From Clostridiaceae bacterium (GTDB lineage: Bacteria; Bacillota; Clostridia; Saccharofermentanales; UBA5734), in assembly GCA_012519875.1 (NCBI GenBank), contig JAAYPL010000144.1:1-14259 (forward strand): a DNA stretch of 14,259 nucleotides, in the 5' to 3' direction. The first letter of the stretch is position 1, and every line of letters starts with the position of its first letter. The notes beneath the pieces were generated by a model, which saw only the letters and a program-made list of their open reading frames with translations, made no database searches and was not told where the DNA came from. Both the position numbers and the translations under genes were made by a program. Below are positions 6,437 through 13,362 of this stretch, in pieces.

Positions 6437-7900
6437 ATGAGCAAGAATGAAAAATCAGATAAAGTAATAAAAGAGCAGCCTGCCGATCAAAGCCAAGCCG
6501 GTAAAGCGCTGAAGAAAAAACTTCAGGCAGAGTTCCCAAATCTTTGGGATGTTGCCGATCCGGCCGATCGGGATGCGGCTTTTTCCTTTGCCGAAGAATA
6601 TAAAAACTTTCTAAATTCGGCGAAAACAGAACGGGAATTTGTAACCGTCGCAATCGAGAAGCTGGAAAGCATGGGGTTTTCAAACCTGGATCAAACCGCG
6701 TCTCTGGCGGCAGGAGATAAGATTTTCAAAAATATCCGCGGCAAAGGATTGGTCGCGGCAGTGATTGGCGATCAACCAATCGAAACCGGCTGCAATTTAA
6801 TCGGAGCCCATATCGACTCGCCCCGTCTGGACTTAAAGCCTAATCCGGTCTATGAAGACGCTGATTTGACATTCTTGAAGACACACTACTACGGTGGAAT
6901 AAAAAAATATCAATGGCCGGCCATCCCCTTGGCTTTACACGGTGTTGTTTTTCGCGCCGACGGATCGCCGCTGGTTCTGAACATTGGTGAAAGCGATCAG
7001 GATCCGGTATTGACCATTACTGATTTGTTGCCGCACCTTGGTGCCGAACAGATGAGTCGAAAATCAACCGAATTGATCAAAGGTGAAGAATTAAATGTCT
7101 TGGCGGGTGGACTGCCATATCCGGATCCAGAGTTGGCCGGACGGTTCAAATTGCATTTGCTTCAGCTTCTGAATGAACGGTATGGACTGGTTGAAAAAGA
7201 TCTGATAACAGCAGAAATAGAAATCGTGCCTGCGGGCAAAGCGCGTGATGTCGGCTTGGATCGCAGCATGATCGGTGCCTATGGGCAGGACGATCGAGTC
7301 TGTGCTTTCCCGGCCTTGGCGGCTTTGTCTGATCTGAACAAACCTGAACGAACCTCGGTCTGCATGTTTTTTGACAAGGAGGAAACCGGTAGTGATGGCA
7401 ATACCGGCGCTCAATCAAGGTCTTATGAAAATGTGCTGCTTCAACTCCTCTATCTACAAAAACCTGACGCTAACATGATGGAACAGGCCAAGATGATGGA
7501 GAATTGCCAGATGCTTTCAGCCGACGTCAGCAATGCTTTTGATCCTACTTTCTCCTCGGTCTCGGATCCGCGCAATAATAGTTACCTTGGTCGCGGAATC
7601 AGCTTGGTGAAGTATACCGGTTCACGGGGAAAAGGCGGTACCAGTGATGCCAATGCCGAATTTTTCGCCCGGATCGTCCGGCTTTTCGATGCGGAAAAGA
7701 TTCCTTGGCAAACAGGAGAATTGGGCAAAGTAGATGCCGGAGGCGGCGGTACGATCGCCAAATATCTCGCAAATACCGGAATGGATGTGATCGATTGCGG
7801 GATACCGGTCCTTTCGATGCACTCGCCCTTTGAAATCTCCAGCAAAATTGACCTGTATTTTACTTATTTGGCCTATAAGACATTCCTGGCAAAAATGTAA
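6437..7900 (+). CDS. M18-family aminopeptidase (aminopeptidase I / aspartyl aminopeptidase-like)
   Basis: Cytosolic zinc metallo-aminopeptidase that removes N-terminal residues from peptides. The 487 residues match the aminopeptidase-I-like bacterial branch of M18. Metal-site motifs: GAHIDSPRLDLKP (123-135, H125), YGQDDRVCAFPAL (D286), DKEETGSDGNTG (E315/E316 as catalytic base and ligand), SADVSNAFDP (D363) and LSMHSPFEISSKID (H462). The KGGTSDANAEF segment (389-399) is also typical. ATG 6437 is chosen because GGAGGA (6422-6427) lies 9 nt upstream; an upstream in-frame ATG at 6407 has no such site. The first 25 residues are lysine-rich and hydrophilic, with no signal peptide. It is transcribed alone, divergently from the PHP gene and convergently with the recombinase gene. 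Exact substrate preference cannot be read from sequence. Confidence 0.93.
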   Translation: MSKNEKSDKVIKEQPADQSQAGKALKKKLQAEFPNLWDVADPADRDAAFSFAEEYKNFLNSAKTEREFVTVAIEKLESMGFSNLDQTASLAAGDKIFKNIRGKGLVAAVIGDQPIETGCNLIGAHIDSPRLDLKPNPVYEDADLTFLKTHYYGGIKKYQWPAIPLALHGVVFRADGSPLVLNIGESDQDPVLTITDLLPHLGAEQMSRKSTELIKGEELNVLAGGLPYPDPELAGRFKLHLLQLLNERYGLVEKDLITAEIEIVPAGKARDVGLDRSMIGAYGQDDRVCAFPALAALSDLNKPERTSVCMFFDKEETGSDGNTGAQSRSYENVLLQLLYLQKPDANMMEQAKMMENCQMLSADVSNAFDPTFSSVSDPRNNSYLGRGISLVKYTGSRGKGGTSDANAEFFARIVRLFDAEKIPWQTGELGKVDAGGGGTIAKYLANTGMDVIDCGIPVLSMHSPFEISSKIDLYFTYLAYKTFLAKM

Positions 7901-7917
7901 TCGAGTGGTTCTGAACA

Positions 7918-7927
7918 CCGATATCGG
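7918..7927. other. 10-bp palindrome between convergent genes
   Basis: CCGATATCGG is a perfect palindrome in the 27-bp gap between the aminopeptidase stop (7900) and the recombinase stop (7928). No T-run follows on either strand, so I do not call it a terminator. Confidence 0.3.
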
Positions 7928-8956
7928 CTATTCTTCAGATTCTTCTCCTTCCTGAGCGGAATCGGGGAGGGGAGAAGCGGCTGATTGTCGCGGCCGGATT
8001 GCGCTTAATGGATTTTGCTCGACAGCGTGATGCAAGGACTCATTATCCACATGGGTATAGATCTCCGTCGTGGACACACTGACATGGCCAAGGATAACCT
8101 GTAAGGCCCGGATATCAACTTTGCCGTATTTATACATCAAGGTTGCCGCTGTATGGCGAAGCTTGTGGACAGAATAGCGCGCCGGATCCAGACCGGCAGA
8201 TCGGATATATTTTTTAATCAGGTATTGAACGGTCTTTGGGCTGATGCGTTTGCCGAGCCGGCTGATAAACAGGGCTTCCGGATCTTTCAGGCCGGTTTTC
8301 GGCCTCTGCTCCAGATAGGCATCAAGTGCCGCCATACAGGCGCCATTAAGGTAGATGGTTCGTTCCTTGCCGCCCTTGCCGATGACCGTTAGAATATCAC
8401 CGCGGATGCTGGTCAGGTTGATGCCGCAAAGCTCAGCCAGACGGAGTCCGCAATTTAAAAACAGAGTCAAAATGCAATAATCGCGCGCCGTCAGTTCGCT
8501 GGTTCCGGCTTCTACCGTTTCCAGCAGTTTTCGACTCTCATCAAGAGATAGGTAGCGGGGTAATTTTTTCAAAAGCTTGGGGGACTCCAACTCCGCCGCA
8601 ACATTCTCATCGAGAATAAAAGCCTTGTTTTTCAAATACGAAAAAAAAGCCCTCAGCGCTGCGATTTTTCTGGCACGTGTCGCCGGTGCACAGCGTCGTT
8701 CCTGGCTCAGCCACGTAATATAGGCATACAGATCGGTCAGTTTGATTGAACGCAACAGTTCATTGTCGAAATTGGCTATTGATATCTTGTTAAAGTCCTG
8801 ATCGGGCTTGATCAGACCTCGCCGCAACAAAATATAACGAGAAAAAAGAATCAGATCATAACGATATTCACGGATGGTCAAAGGGGAGCGGGCTTTTATA
8901 GCCTGAAAGTATCCAAGAAATCGTTCCAGCGCATCATAAAGTTCAACTTCAGCCAT
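7928..8956 (-). CDS. Tyrosine site-specific recombinase, XerC/XerD-like
   Basis: DNA strand-exchange enzyme with a core-binding N-terminal domain (about 1-110) and a catalytic C-terminal domain (about 130-305). The full catalytic set is visible: R172 in LRLAELCGI, K194 in GKGGKER, H264 and R267 in HKLRHTAATLM, H291 in LGHVSVSTT, and the nucleophile Y300 in EIYTHV. The 342 residues exceed XerC/D (about 300) because of a longer N-terminal half and a 30-residue acidic tail ending EEGEESEE-like. I start at ATG 8956: AAGGA lies 8 nt upstream and the promoter lies just beyond. The frame is open upstream to 9076, but that would run through the promoter and give a hydrophobic, non-family N-terminus. 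No excisionase, repeat pair or cargo flanks it, so a housekeeping or domesticated role (such as dimer resolution) is as likely as an integrase role. Confidence 0.9.
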   Translation of the reverse strand: MAEVELYDALERFLGYFQAIKARSPLTIREYRYDLILFSRYILLRRGLIKPDQDFNKISIANFDNELLRSIKLTDLYAYITWLSQERRCAPATRARKIAALRAFFSYLKNKAFILDENVAAELESPKLLKKLPRYLSLDESRKLLETVEAGTSELTARDYCILTLFLNCGLRLAELCGINLTSIRGDILTVIGKGGKERTIYLNGACMAALDAYLEQRPKTGLKDPEALFISRLGKRISPKTVQYLIKKYIRSAGLDPARYSVHKLRHTAATLMYKYGKVDIRALQVILGHVSVSTTEIYTHVDNESLHHAVEQNPLSAIRPRQSAASPLPDSAQEGEESEE

Positions 8957-8990
8957 TTTCCCCATCCTTTTTGTGATAGTTACATTGATT

Positions 8991-9019
8991 ATTATAACGA
9001 TGACCTGCAATAAACGCAA
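8991..9019 (-). promoter_or_regulatory. Sigma-A promoter of the recombinase gene
   Basis: On the minus strand, TTGCGT (9019-9014) and consensus TATAAT (8996-8991) are separated by 17 bp. Transcription would start near 8984, giving a leader of about 27 nt before ATG 8956. This placement supports the shorter start. Its -35 lies only 12 bp from the -35 of the divergent asd promoter. Confidence 0.65.
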
Positions 9020-9031
9020 AAATAACCTATA

Positions 9032-9060
9032 TTGAAATATCAAGCGAAGTGTGCTAGAAT
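9032..9060 (+). promoter_or_regulatory. Sigma-A promoter of asd (extended -10)
   Basis: TTGAAA (9032-9037), a 17-bp spacer and TAGAAT (9055-9060) preceded by TGC (extended -10). Each hexamer matches consensus at 5 of 6 positions. Start of transcription would be near 9067, with a leader of about 58 nt to the asd ATG. An AT-rich inverted repeat ATATT-GA-AATAT (9029-9040) overlaps the -35. Confidence 0.75.
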
Positions 9061-9075
9061 TCCCCCGAACAAACA

Positions 9076-9102
9076 CAAATGTCCATGAGATGAGGACGTT
9101 TG
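9076..9102 (+). other. Hairpin in the asd 5' leader
   Basis: CAAATGTCC (9076-9084) pairs with GGACGTTTG (9094-9102), 9 bp including one G-U pair, around a 9-nt loop. It lies in the leader between the promoter and the start codon. The leader is far too short for a lysine riboswitch, and no U-run follows. It may stabilise the mRNA or affect translation of asd. Confidence 0.4.
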
Positions 9103-9124
9103 GAAATGGAGCAAGAGAAGAAAG

Positions 9125-10210
9125 ATGAACAAAAAATTAAAAGTTGGTATTATTGGTTGCACAGGGTATGTTGGCCAGCGTTTTATCAGCCTTCTGGCAG
9201 ATCATCCTTGGTTTGAAGTTGTGGCAATAGCCGCTTCTTCGCGATCGGCCGGCAAAACTTATGCCGAGGCTGTTGAAGGGCGCTGGAAACTTGACGTGGC
9301 TTTGGCCGATAATATAGCCCGAATGAAGGTTCTGGCAGCGGATCACATTGCAGCTGTCTGTGATCAGGTCGACTTCGTTTTTTGCGCCGTAGATATGGAA
9401 AAAGCCGCTTTACAGGCGTTGGAGGAACAGATCGCCGGTTTGGAAACTCCGGTTGTGTCCAATAATTCAGCCCATCGTTGGACTCCGGATGTCCCCATGA
9501 TCATTCCTGAGATTAATCCCGAACATCTGGATCTGATTCCGGTACAGCGCAAACGGCTTGGTACCCGTAACGGATTTATCGTGACAAAACCGAATTGTTC
9601 GATTCAAAGTTATGTGCCGGCTTTGACGCCGCTTTTAGACTTTGAACCGGAACTGGTTAGTGTCTGTACCTATCAAGCCATCTCGGGTGCCGGCAAGACC
9701 TTTGCCGACTGGCCGGAAATGATCGGCAACATGATTCCTTATATTGGTGGAGAAGAGGAAAAAAGTCAGCAAGAGCCGCTTAAAATCTGGGGCGAATCAA
9801 CCGATGGCACAATCGCAATGACCACGGCTCCGATCATCTCGGCACAGTGCTATCGCGTCGCTGTTCAGGACGGACATACGGCAGCGGTCTCGGTCAAATT
9901 CAAAAAGAAGCCCCCTCAAGAGGAGTTTCCGGCTCGCTGGGCCTCGTTCCGGGGAATTCCGCAAAAGGCCGGTTTCCCATCTGCTCCGATTCCTTTTCTG
10001 CGCTACCTGGAGGATAATAATCGACCACAGCCGGCCCTTGATGCCATGGCAGGAAATGGAATGGCCGTTACTATTGGGCGCTTGCGCGAGGATAATATTT
10101 TTGATTACAAATTTACCTGCCTGTCCCACAACACATTGCGCGGCGCAGCAGGAGGAGCTGTTTTGACCGCTGAACTGCTGGTTCACCAAGGTTATTTACA
10201 AGCAAAATAG
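9125..10210 (+). CDS. asd: Aspartate-semialdehyde dehydrogenase (archaeal/fungal-type subfamily)
   Basis: NADPH-dependent reduction of aspartyl phosphate to aspartate semialdehyde, the branch point to lysine/diaminopimelate, threonine and methionine. The 361-residue product has the Rossmann dinucleotide motif GCTGYVG (11-17), the RSAGKTY phosphate-binding segment (40-46), VVSNNSAHR (110-118), the catalytic cysteine in KPNCSIQS (C158) and the active-site His in QDGHTAAV (H251). The HPWFEVVAIAASSRSAGK pattern and VPMIIPEINPEHLDLI are characteristic of the archaeal/fungal branch rather than the E. coli-like branch. That branch is also known in some Firmicutes. The ATG follows a purine-rich AAGAGAAGAAAG tract, a weaker site than its neighbours have. 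The hydrolase gene starts 21 bp downstream. A dedicated promoter lies upstream. Confidence 0.95.
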   Translation: MNKKLKVGIIGCTGYVGQRFISLLADHPWFEVVAIAASSRSAGKTYAEAVEGRWKLDVALADNIARMKVLAADHIAAVCDQVDFVFCAVDMEKAALQALEEQIAGLETPVVSNNSAHRWTPDVPMIIPEINPEHLDLIPVQRKRLGTRNGFIVTKPNCSIQSYVPALTPLLDFEPELVSVCTYQAISGAGKTFADWPEMIGNMIPYIGGEEEKSQQEPLKIWGESTDGTIAMTTAPIISAQCYRVAVQDGHTAAVSVKFKKKPPQEEFPARWASFRGIPQKAGFPSAPIPFLRYLEDNNRPQPALDAMAGNGMAVTIGRLREDNIFDYKFTCLSHNTLRGAAGGAVLTAELLVHQGYLQAK

Positions 10211-10231
10211 ACCTTAATAAGGAGAAAACTG

Positions 10232-11185
10232 ATGGAGCTTTATTTACCGTTGCAATTCCCATCGGCAACCGGTACCGGAATAATACAAGGCAGATTGTAC
10301 AAGCCGGCCCAAGATGTTGAAGCCAGCGGGCTGATCGTTCAAATCGTGCACGGCATGGCTGAGCATCAGCAGCGCTACGAATCATTTTGTCTTTTTTTGG
10401 CAAGTCACGGTCATGCGGTTTGCATTCAAGATTTGCCAGGACATGGCCGCTCCGTCAGTTCGACGGAATATTTGGGATACTTCGGAGCTACGGACGGGAC
10501 CGATCTCGTAATTGCCGATATCGATCGGCTGGCTGATTTGGCAATCCAAGAACTCTCGTCTCAACAAGGCTCGGTTCGACGTGTCATTTTAGGTCACAGC
10601 ATGGGGTCTTTTATCAGTCGTTTGGCCTGCACGGGATCCGAACGATCAATTGCGGCGGCAATTTTCTCCGGAACGTCAGGCAACAACCCGGCGGCGAAAC
10701 TAGGAATTTTATTGGCCGAAATCTCAATTAAGCGAAACGGTCCATTGTATAAGGATAAATTTCTTGCCCGCCTGTCATCAGTGGGTAATCTTAAACGAAT
10801 CGCCAATCCGCGGACGCCGATTGATTGGTTGAGTCGCGACCAGGAAGTTGTGGATGCATATCTGGCTGATCCGCTGTGCGGATTCACATTTACCGCAGCA
10901 GGATATCGTGATTTGTTCTGCTGGCTGGTCGCTGTGTCCGAAAGAAAATGGCCGCAACAGGTCAAGCCGGGCATTCCGATCCTTCTCGTGTCAGGATCTG
11001 ACGATCCAATCGGTCAATTCGGAAAGGGCCCTCGGCAAATCTGTAATCGGCTAAAAAAAGCCGGTCACCCGGTTTCATTAAAGTTATATGAAGGGGCACG
11101 GCACGAAGTACTAAATGAAACCAACCGATTGGAGGTTTGGAATGATATCCTGTCCTGGCTTCATGATTTGGGCGAGTTGTCTTGA
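10232..11185 (+). CDS. Alpha/beta hydrolase (serine aminopeptidase S33 / monoacylglycerol-lipase-like)
   Basis: 317-residue alpha/beta hydrolase of the lysophospholipase/monoglyceride-lipase group. The sequence shows the oxyanion-hole segment VHGMAEH (39-45), a lid-side DLPGHGRS (67-74), the nucleophile elbow GHSMGS (S123), the acid in SGSDDPIG (D258 most likely) and the catalytic His in EGARHEVLNE (H291). There is no signal peptide or membrane segment, so it should be cytosolic. AAGGAG lies about 7 nt before the ATG. The 21-bp gap after asd, with no terminator between, implies cotranscription, although no metabolic link to aspartate-family synthesis is evident. Substrate cannot be assigned. 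The stop codon overlaps the -35 of the next promoter. Confidence 0.88.
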   Translation: MELYLPLQFPSATGTGIIQGRLYKPAQDVEASGLIVQIVHGMAEHQQRYESFCLFLASHGHAVCIQDLPGHGRSVSSTEYLGYFGATDGTDLVIADIDRLADLAIQELSSQQGSVRRVILGHSMGSFISRLACTGSERSIAAAIFSGTSGNNPAAKLGILLAEISIKRNGPLYKDKFLARLSSVGNLKRIANPRTPIDWLSRDQEVVDAYLADPLCGFTFTAAGYRDLFCWLVAVSERKWPQQVKPGIPILLVSGSDDPIGQFGKGPRQICNRLKKAGHPVSLKLYEGARHEVLNETNRLEVWNDILSWLHDLGELS

Positions 11186-11210
11186 CGTCAATTTTCTTTT
11201 GTGATAGAGT
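11182..11210 (+). promoter_or_regulatory. Sigma-A promoter of the T-box/leuA transcript
   Basis: TTGACG (11182-11187), a 17-bp spacer and TAGAGT (11205-11210) preceded by TGA (extended -10). Predicted start is near 11217. The -35 overlaps the hydrolase stop codon and is part of the perfect palindrome TTGACGTCAA (11182-11191), which could be an operator. Confidence 0.6.
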
Positions 11211-11254
11211 TACAAAAAATGAACCTGCACAAATAAACAGAAGCATTATGAGCA

Positions 11255-11525
11255 CGAAGAATGGGATCAGTAAACTTGCCCAATGAGATCAGAGAGCCGT
11301 TGGTTGGTGTGAAACGGTGTCACTTAAGCAGTTGAACTCGCCCAGGAGTGTATATCGCTGAAAAAACAATCAGTAGGTGATTTCGGAGGTCGACCGTTAT
11401 AGCGACAGGATATCGGGTCATACCTGTATCTGGTAAGTGCATCGCGCAAGCGATGAAATGGAGTGGTACCGCGGGAGGAATAGCGCCTTTCGTCTCTGAC
11501 AGTGAGACGAAAGGTGTTTTGTTTT
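11255..11525 (+). ncRNA. T-box riboswitch, leucine-specific, controlling leuA
   Basis: tRNA-sensing leader. Stem I base TGGG (11262-11265) pairs with CCCA (11341-11344). The specifier loop has AGTA (11269-11272) on one side and GAA-CTC on the other, bounded by AACT/AGTT pairing (11273-11276 with 11330-11333). The specifier codon is CTC, leucine (11337-11339). The distal arm has AGAGAG and CCGTT-GGTTGGTGTGA-AACGG (11297-11317), typical of stem I. Stem III is CATCGC-GCAA-GCGATG (11440-11455). The T-box sequence GAGTGGTACCGCGG (11461-11474) has the UGGU bulge (11464-11467) matching an ACCA acceptor end, as expected for tRNA-Leu with discriminator A. The terminator follows. The leader fills most of the 371-bp gap before leuA. 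Uncharged tRNA-Leu should stabilise the antiterminator and allow leuA transcription. The exact 5' edge is approximate. Confidence 0.95.
11484..11525 (+). terminator. Regulated terminator of the leucine T-box
   Basis: CGCCTTTCGTCTC (11484-11496) pairs with GAGACGAAAGGTG (11504-11516), 13 bp including one G-U, with a 7-nt loop, followed by TTTTGTTTT (11517-11525). Its 5' arm lies directly after the T-box sequence and would be partly sequestered in the antiterminator form. Confidence 0.93.
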
Positions 11526-11556
11526 CCGGGAAGCCGGGAAGAGGGAGGATTTAAGC

Positions 11557-13221
11557 ATGAAAAACACAAAAAAATACAAACCGTATCCCACGATCAGTCT
11601 GCCTGACCGAAAGTGGCCGGGTCGTACCATCAAGGAAGCTCCACAATGGTGCAGTGTAGACCTGCGCGATGGTAATCAGGCGTTGGAAATTCCGATGACA
11701 TTGGAACAAAAGCTTGTTTTCTACAATAAATTGCTTGAAATCGGCTTTAAAACGATCGAAATCGGTTTTCCGGCGGCATCGGATACAGAATATGAATTTA
11801 CCCGACATCTGATCGATAATGATCTGATACCGGATGATGTATATATTCAAGTATTGACCCAGTCACGACGGCACATTATAGAAAAAACATTTGAAGCTGT
11901 CCGTGGGTGTAAAAATGTCGTTATTCATCTATATAATTCAACATCGACCTTACAGCGAAAAGTTGTTTTCCAGATGAATCGCACCCAGATCATCGATCTG
12001 GCTGTTTCGGGAGCACGTTTAATTCAAGAGATCGCCGCCCAGGACACCACCGGCACTAATTTTGTCTATGAATATTCTCCGGAGAGCTTCACAGGAACCG
12101 AAACGGATTTTGCTGTTGAGATTTGTGATGCGGTTTGTGATGTCTGGCAGCCAACTCCGCAAAAAAAGGTGATCATCAATCTGCCTGCTACGGTCGAGAT
12201 GTCAACTCCCAATATATACGCCGATCAAATCGAATATTTTTCTCGCCACACGCGTTATCGGGATTCGATTCTGATCAGTCTGCATCCCCACAATGACAGG
12301 GGAACAGCCGTTGCCGCCGCGGAATTGGGCCTTATGGCCGGTGCCGATCGGGTCGAAGGAACGCTGTTTGGCAACGGTGAGCGAACCGGCAATGCCGATC
12401 TGGTCACGTTGGCATTGAACCTCTATACCCATGGAATCGACCCGAAGCTTGATCTTTCGGATATCAACGGTTTGATTGCTATTTACGAGGAAAACAACCG
12501 TATTCCGGTTCATCCACGACATCCTTACGCCGGAAAACTGGTTTATACCGCTTTTTCCGGCTCTCATCAGGATGCCATCAAAAAAGGCATGGCCGCCATG
12601 AAAAAACATCCGGATTACTGGGCGGTCCCTTATTTACCCATCGATCCGCAGGATGTCGGTCGCAGTTACGATCCGATCATTCGAATTAACAGTCAATCCG
12701 GAAAAGGCGGCGTAGCCTATGTCTTGGAGCAGTTTTACGGACTTATTTTGCCTCGGCCGGTCCAACAGGCTTTCAGCCTTGAAGTCACCCGTGTTTCGGA
12801 AGAACTCAACAGCGATCTTGGTCCGGATGAGATCTACCAGTTGTTTATTGACACTTATGCCAATAAAGTTTCGCCCCTTAAGCTGCTGACTTATCAAGAA
12901 AACATGATCAATGAACAGAATTTTACAATATCGGCTCTGATCGAATACCAAGGGAAAGAACATACCGTGAACGGTTCGGGGAATGGCCTGTTGGACGCCT
13001 TTTGCCAAGCCATGCAAAACTTCCTGGATCGCAAATTTGAAATCACAGCTTATCAGGAACATGCGTTGAACCGCGGGTCGAGCTCCAAAGCCATCACATA
13101 TGTAGAAATTCAAAACGGAGACGATAAATCCCATATCGGTTGCGGCATCAGCAGCAGCATCAGCAAGTCATCCTTGCGGGCTGTAGTTAGTTCGATCAAC
13201 CGAATGCTCGATTTCTCGTGA
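11557..13221 (+). CDS. leuA: 2-isopropylmalate synthase, type 2 (LeuA)
   Basis: Condenses acetyl-CoA with 2-oxoisovalerate, the first committed step of leucine synthesis. The 554-residue length and the N-terminal WCSVDLRDGNQAL (31-43) are those of the long LeuA type found in Actinobacteria and some Firmicutes. A TIM-barrel catalytic domain spans about 25-305, with R37/D38 and the metal-binding HPHND (H243, H245). GxGERTGNADL (272-282) is the family signature. A linker domain follows, and a C-terminal leucine-binding regulatory domain spans about 440-554, with GNGLLDAF (475-482). The regulatory domain appears intact, so leucine feedback inhibition is expected. AGGGAGG upstream of the ATG is a strong ribosome binding site. 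Control is therefore dual: transcription by the leucine T-box and activity by leucine. No other leu genes lie within the window downstream. Confidence 0.96.
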   Translation: MKNTKKYKPYPTISLPDRKWPGRTIKEAPQWCSVDLRDGNQALEIPMTLEQKLVFYNKLLEIGFKTIEIGFPAASDTEYEFTRHLIDNDLIPDDVYIQVLTQSRRHIIEKTFEAVRGCKNVVIHLYNSTSTLQRKVVFQMNRTQIIDLAVSGARLIQEIAAQDTTGTNFVYEYSPESFTGTETDFAVEICDAVCDVWQPTPQKKVIINLPATVEMSTPNIYADQIEYFSRHTRYRDSILISLHPHNDRGTAVAAAELGLMAGADRVEGTLFGNGERTGNADLVTLALNLYTHGIDPKLDLSDINGLIAIYEENNRIPVHPRHPYAGKLVYTAFSGSHQDAIKKGMAAMKKHPDYWAVPYLPIDPQDVGRSYDPIIRINSQSGKGGVAYVLEQFYGLILPRPVQQAFSLEVTRVSEELNSDLGPDEIYQLFIDTYANKVSPLKLLTYQENMINEQNFTISALIEYQGKEHTVNGSGNGLLDAFCQAMQNFLDRKFEITAYQEHALNRGSSSKAITYVEIQNGDDKSHIGCGISSSISKSSLRAVVSSINRMLDFS

Positions 13222-13241
13222 TCTGTACTCAAGAGGACCCT

Positions 13242-13295
13242 GTGAGCAGAAAGAAAAAGAATCAGAAAGAATGGGTTTTTCCTCCTCCCAATTAG
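13242..13295 (+). CDS. Possible 17-codon ORF after leuA
   Basis: A GTG at 13242 follows AGAGGA (13232-13237) by 4 nt and opens a 17-codon frame: MSRKKKNQKEWVFPPPN, ending TAG at 13293-13295. The peptide is strongly basic at the start and ends in three prolines, a sequence known to slow ribosomes. The stop lies inside the 5' arm of the perfect inverted repeat at 13288-13321. It lies only 20 bp after leuA, with no plus-strand gene visible beyond. It may be a small gene, a decay/termination-related leader, or chance. Confidence 0.2.
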   Translation: MSRKKKNQKEWVFPPPN

Positions 13296-13321
13296 ACAAA
13301 ATTTTTATTTTGTCTAATTGG
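13288..13321. repeat. Perfect 15-bp inverted repeat downstream of leuA
   Basis: CCAATTAGACAAAAT (13288-13302) and ATTTTGTCTAATTGG (13307-13321) are perfect reverse complements around a TTTT loop. It lies between the convergent leuA and minus-strand membrane-protein genes, where a bidirectional terminator is expected. The stem is AT-rich and no T-run follows on either strand, so it is not a textbook intrinsic terminator. It could still terminate weakly, protect the leuA 3' end, or be a protein-binding site. Confidence 0.6.
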
Positions 13322-13362
13322 AAGTTAAAATTTCGGAGCTTAAAAAGACCTTGGATCCCTGC

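Noticed and set aside
7918..7927. CCGATATCGG as a bidirectional terminator between convergent genes
   Set aside because: No T-run on either side and only 10 bp with no loop.
9019..9046. Possible dif/Xer binding site in the recombinase-asd gap
   Set aside because: There is a small AT dyad, but the sequence does not resemble the 28-bp Firmicute dif consensus. The dyad overlaps a clear -35.
8957..9076. N-terminal extension of the tyrosine recombinase
   Set aside because: It would start upstream of the predicted promoter (8991-9019) and lacks family similarity.
9067..9124. Lysine riboswitch ahead of asd
   Set aside because: The predicted leader is only about 58 nt with a single short hairpin, far below the size of a lysine aptamer.
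12634..13134. 166-codon minus-strand ORF within leuA
   Set aside because: It is opposite the conserved linker and regulatory domain of LeuA. Shadow frame.
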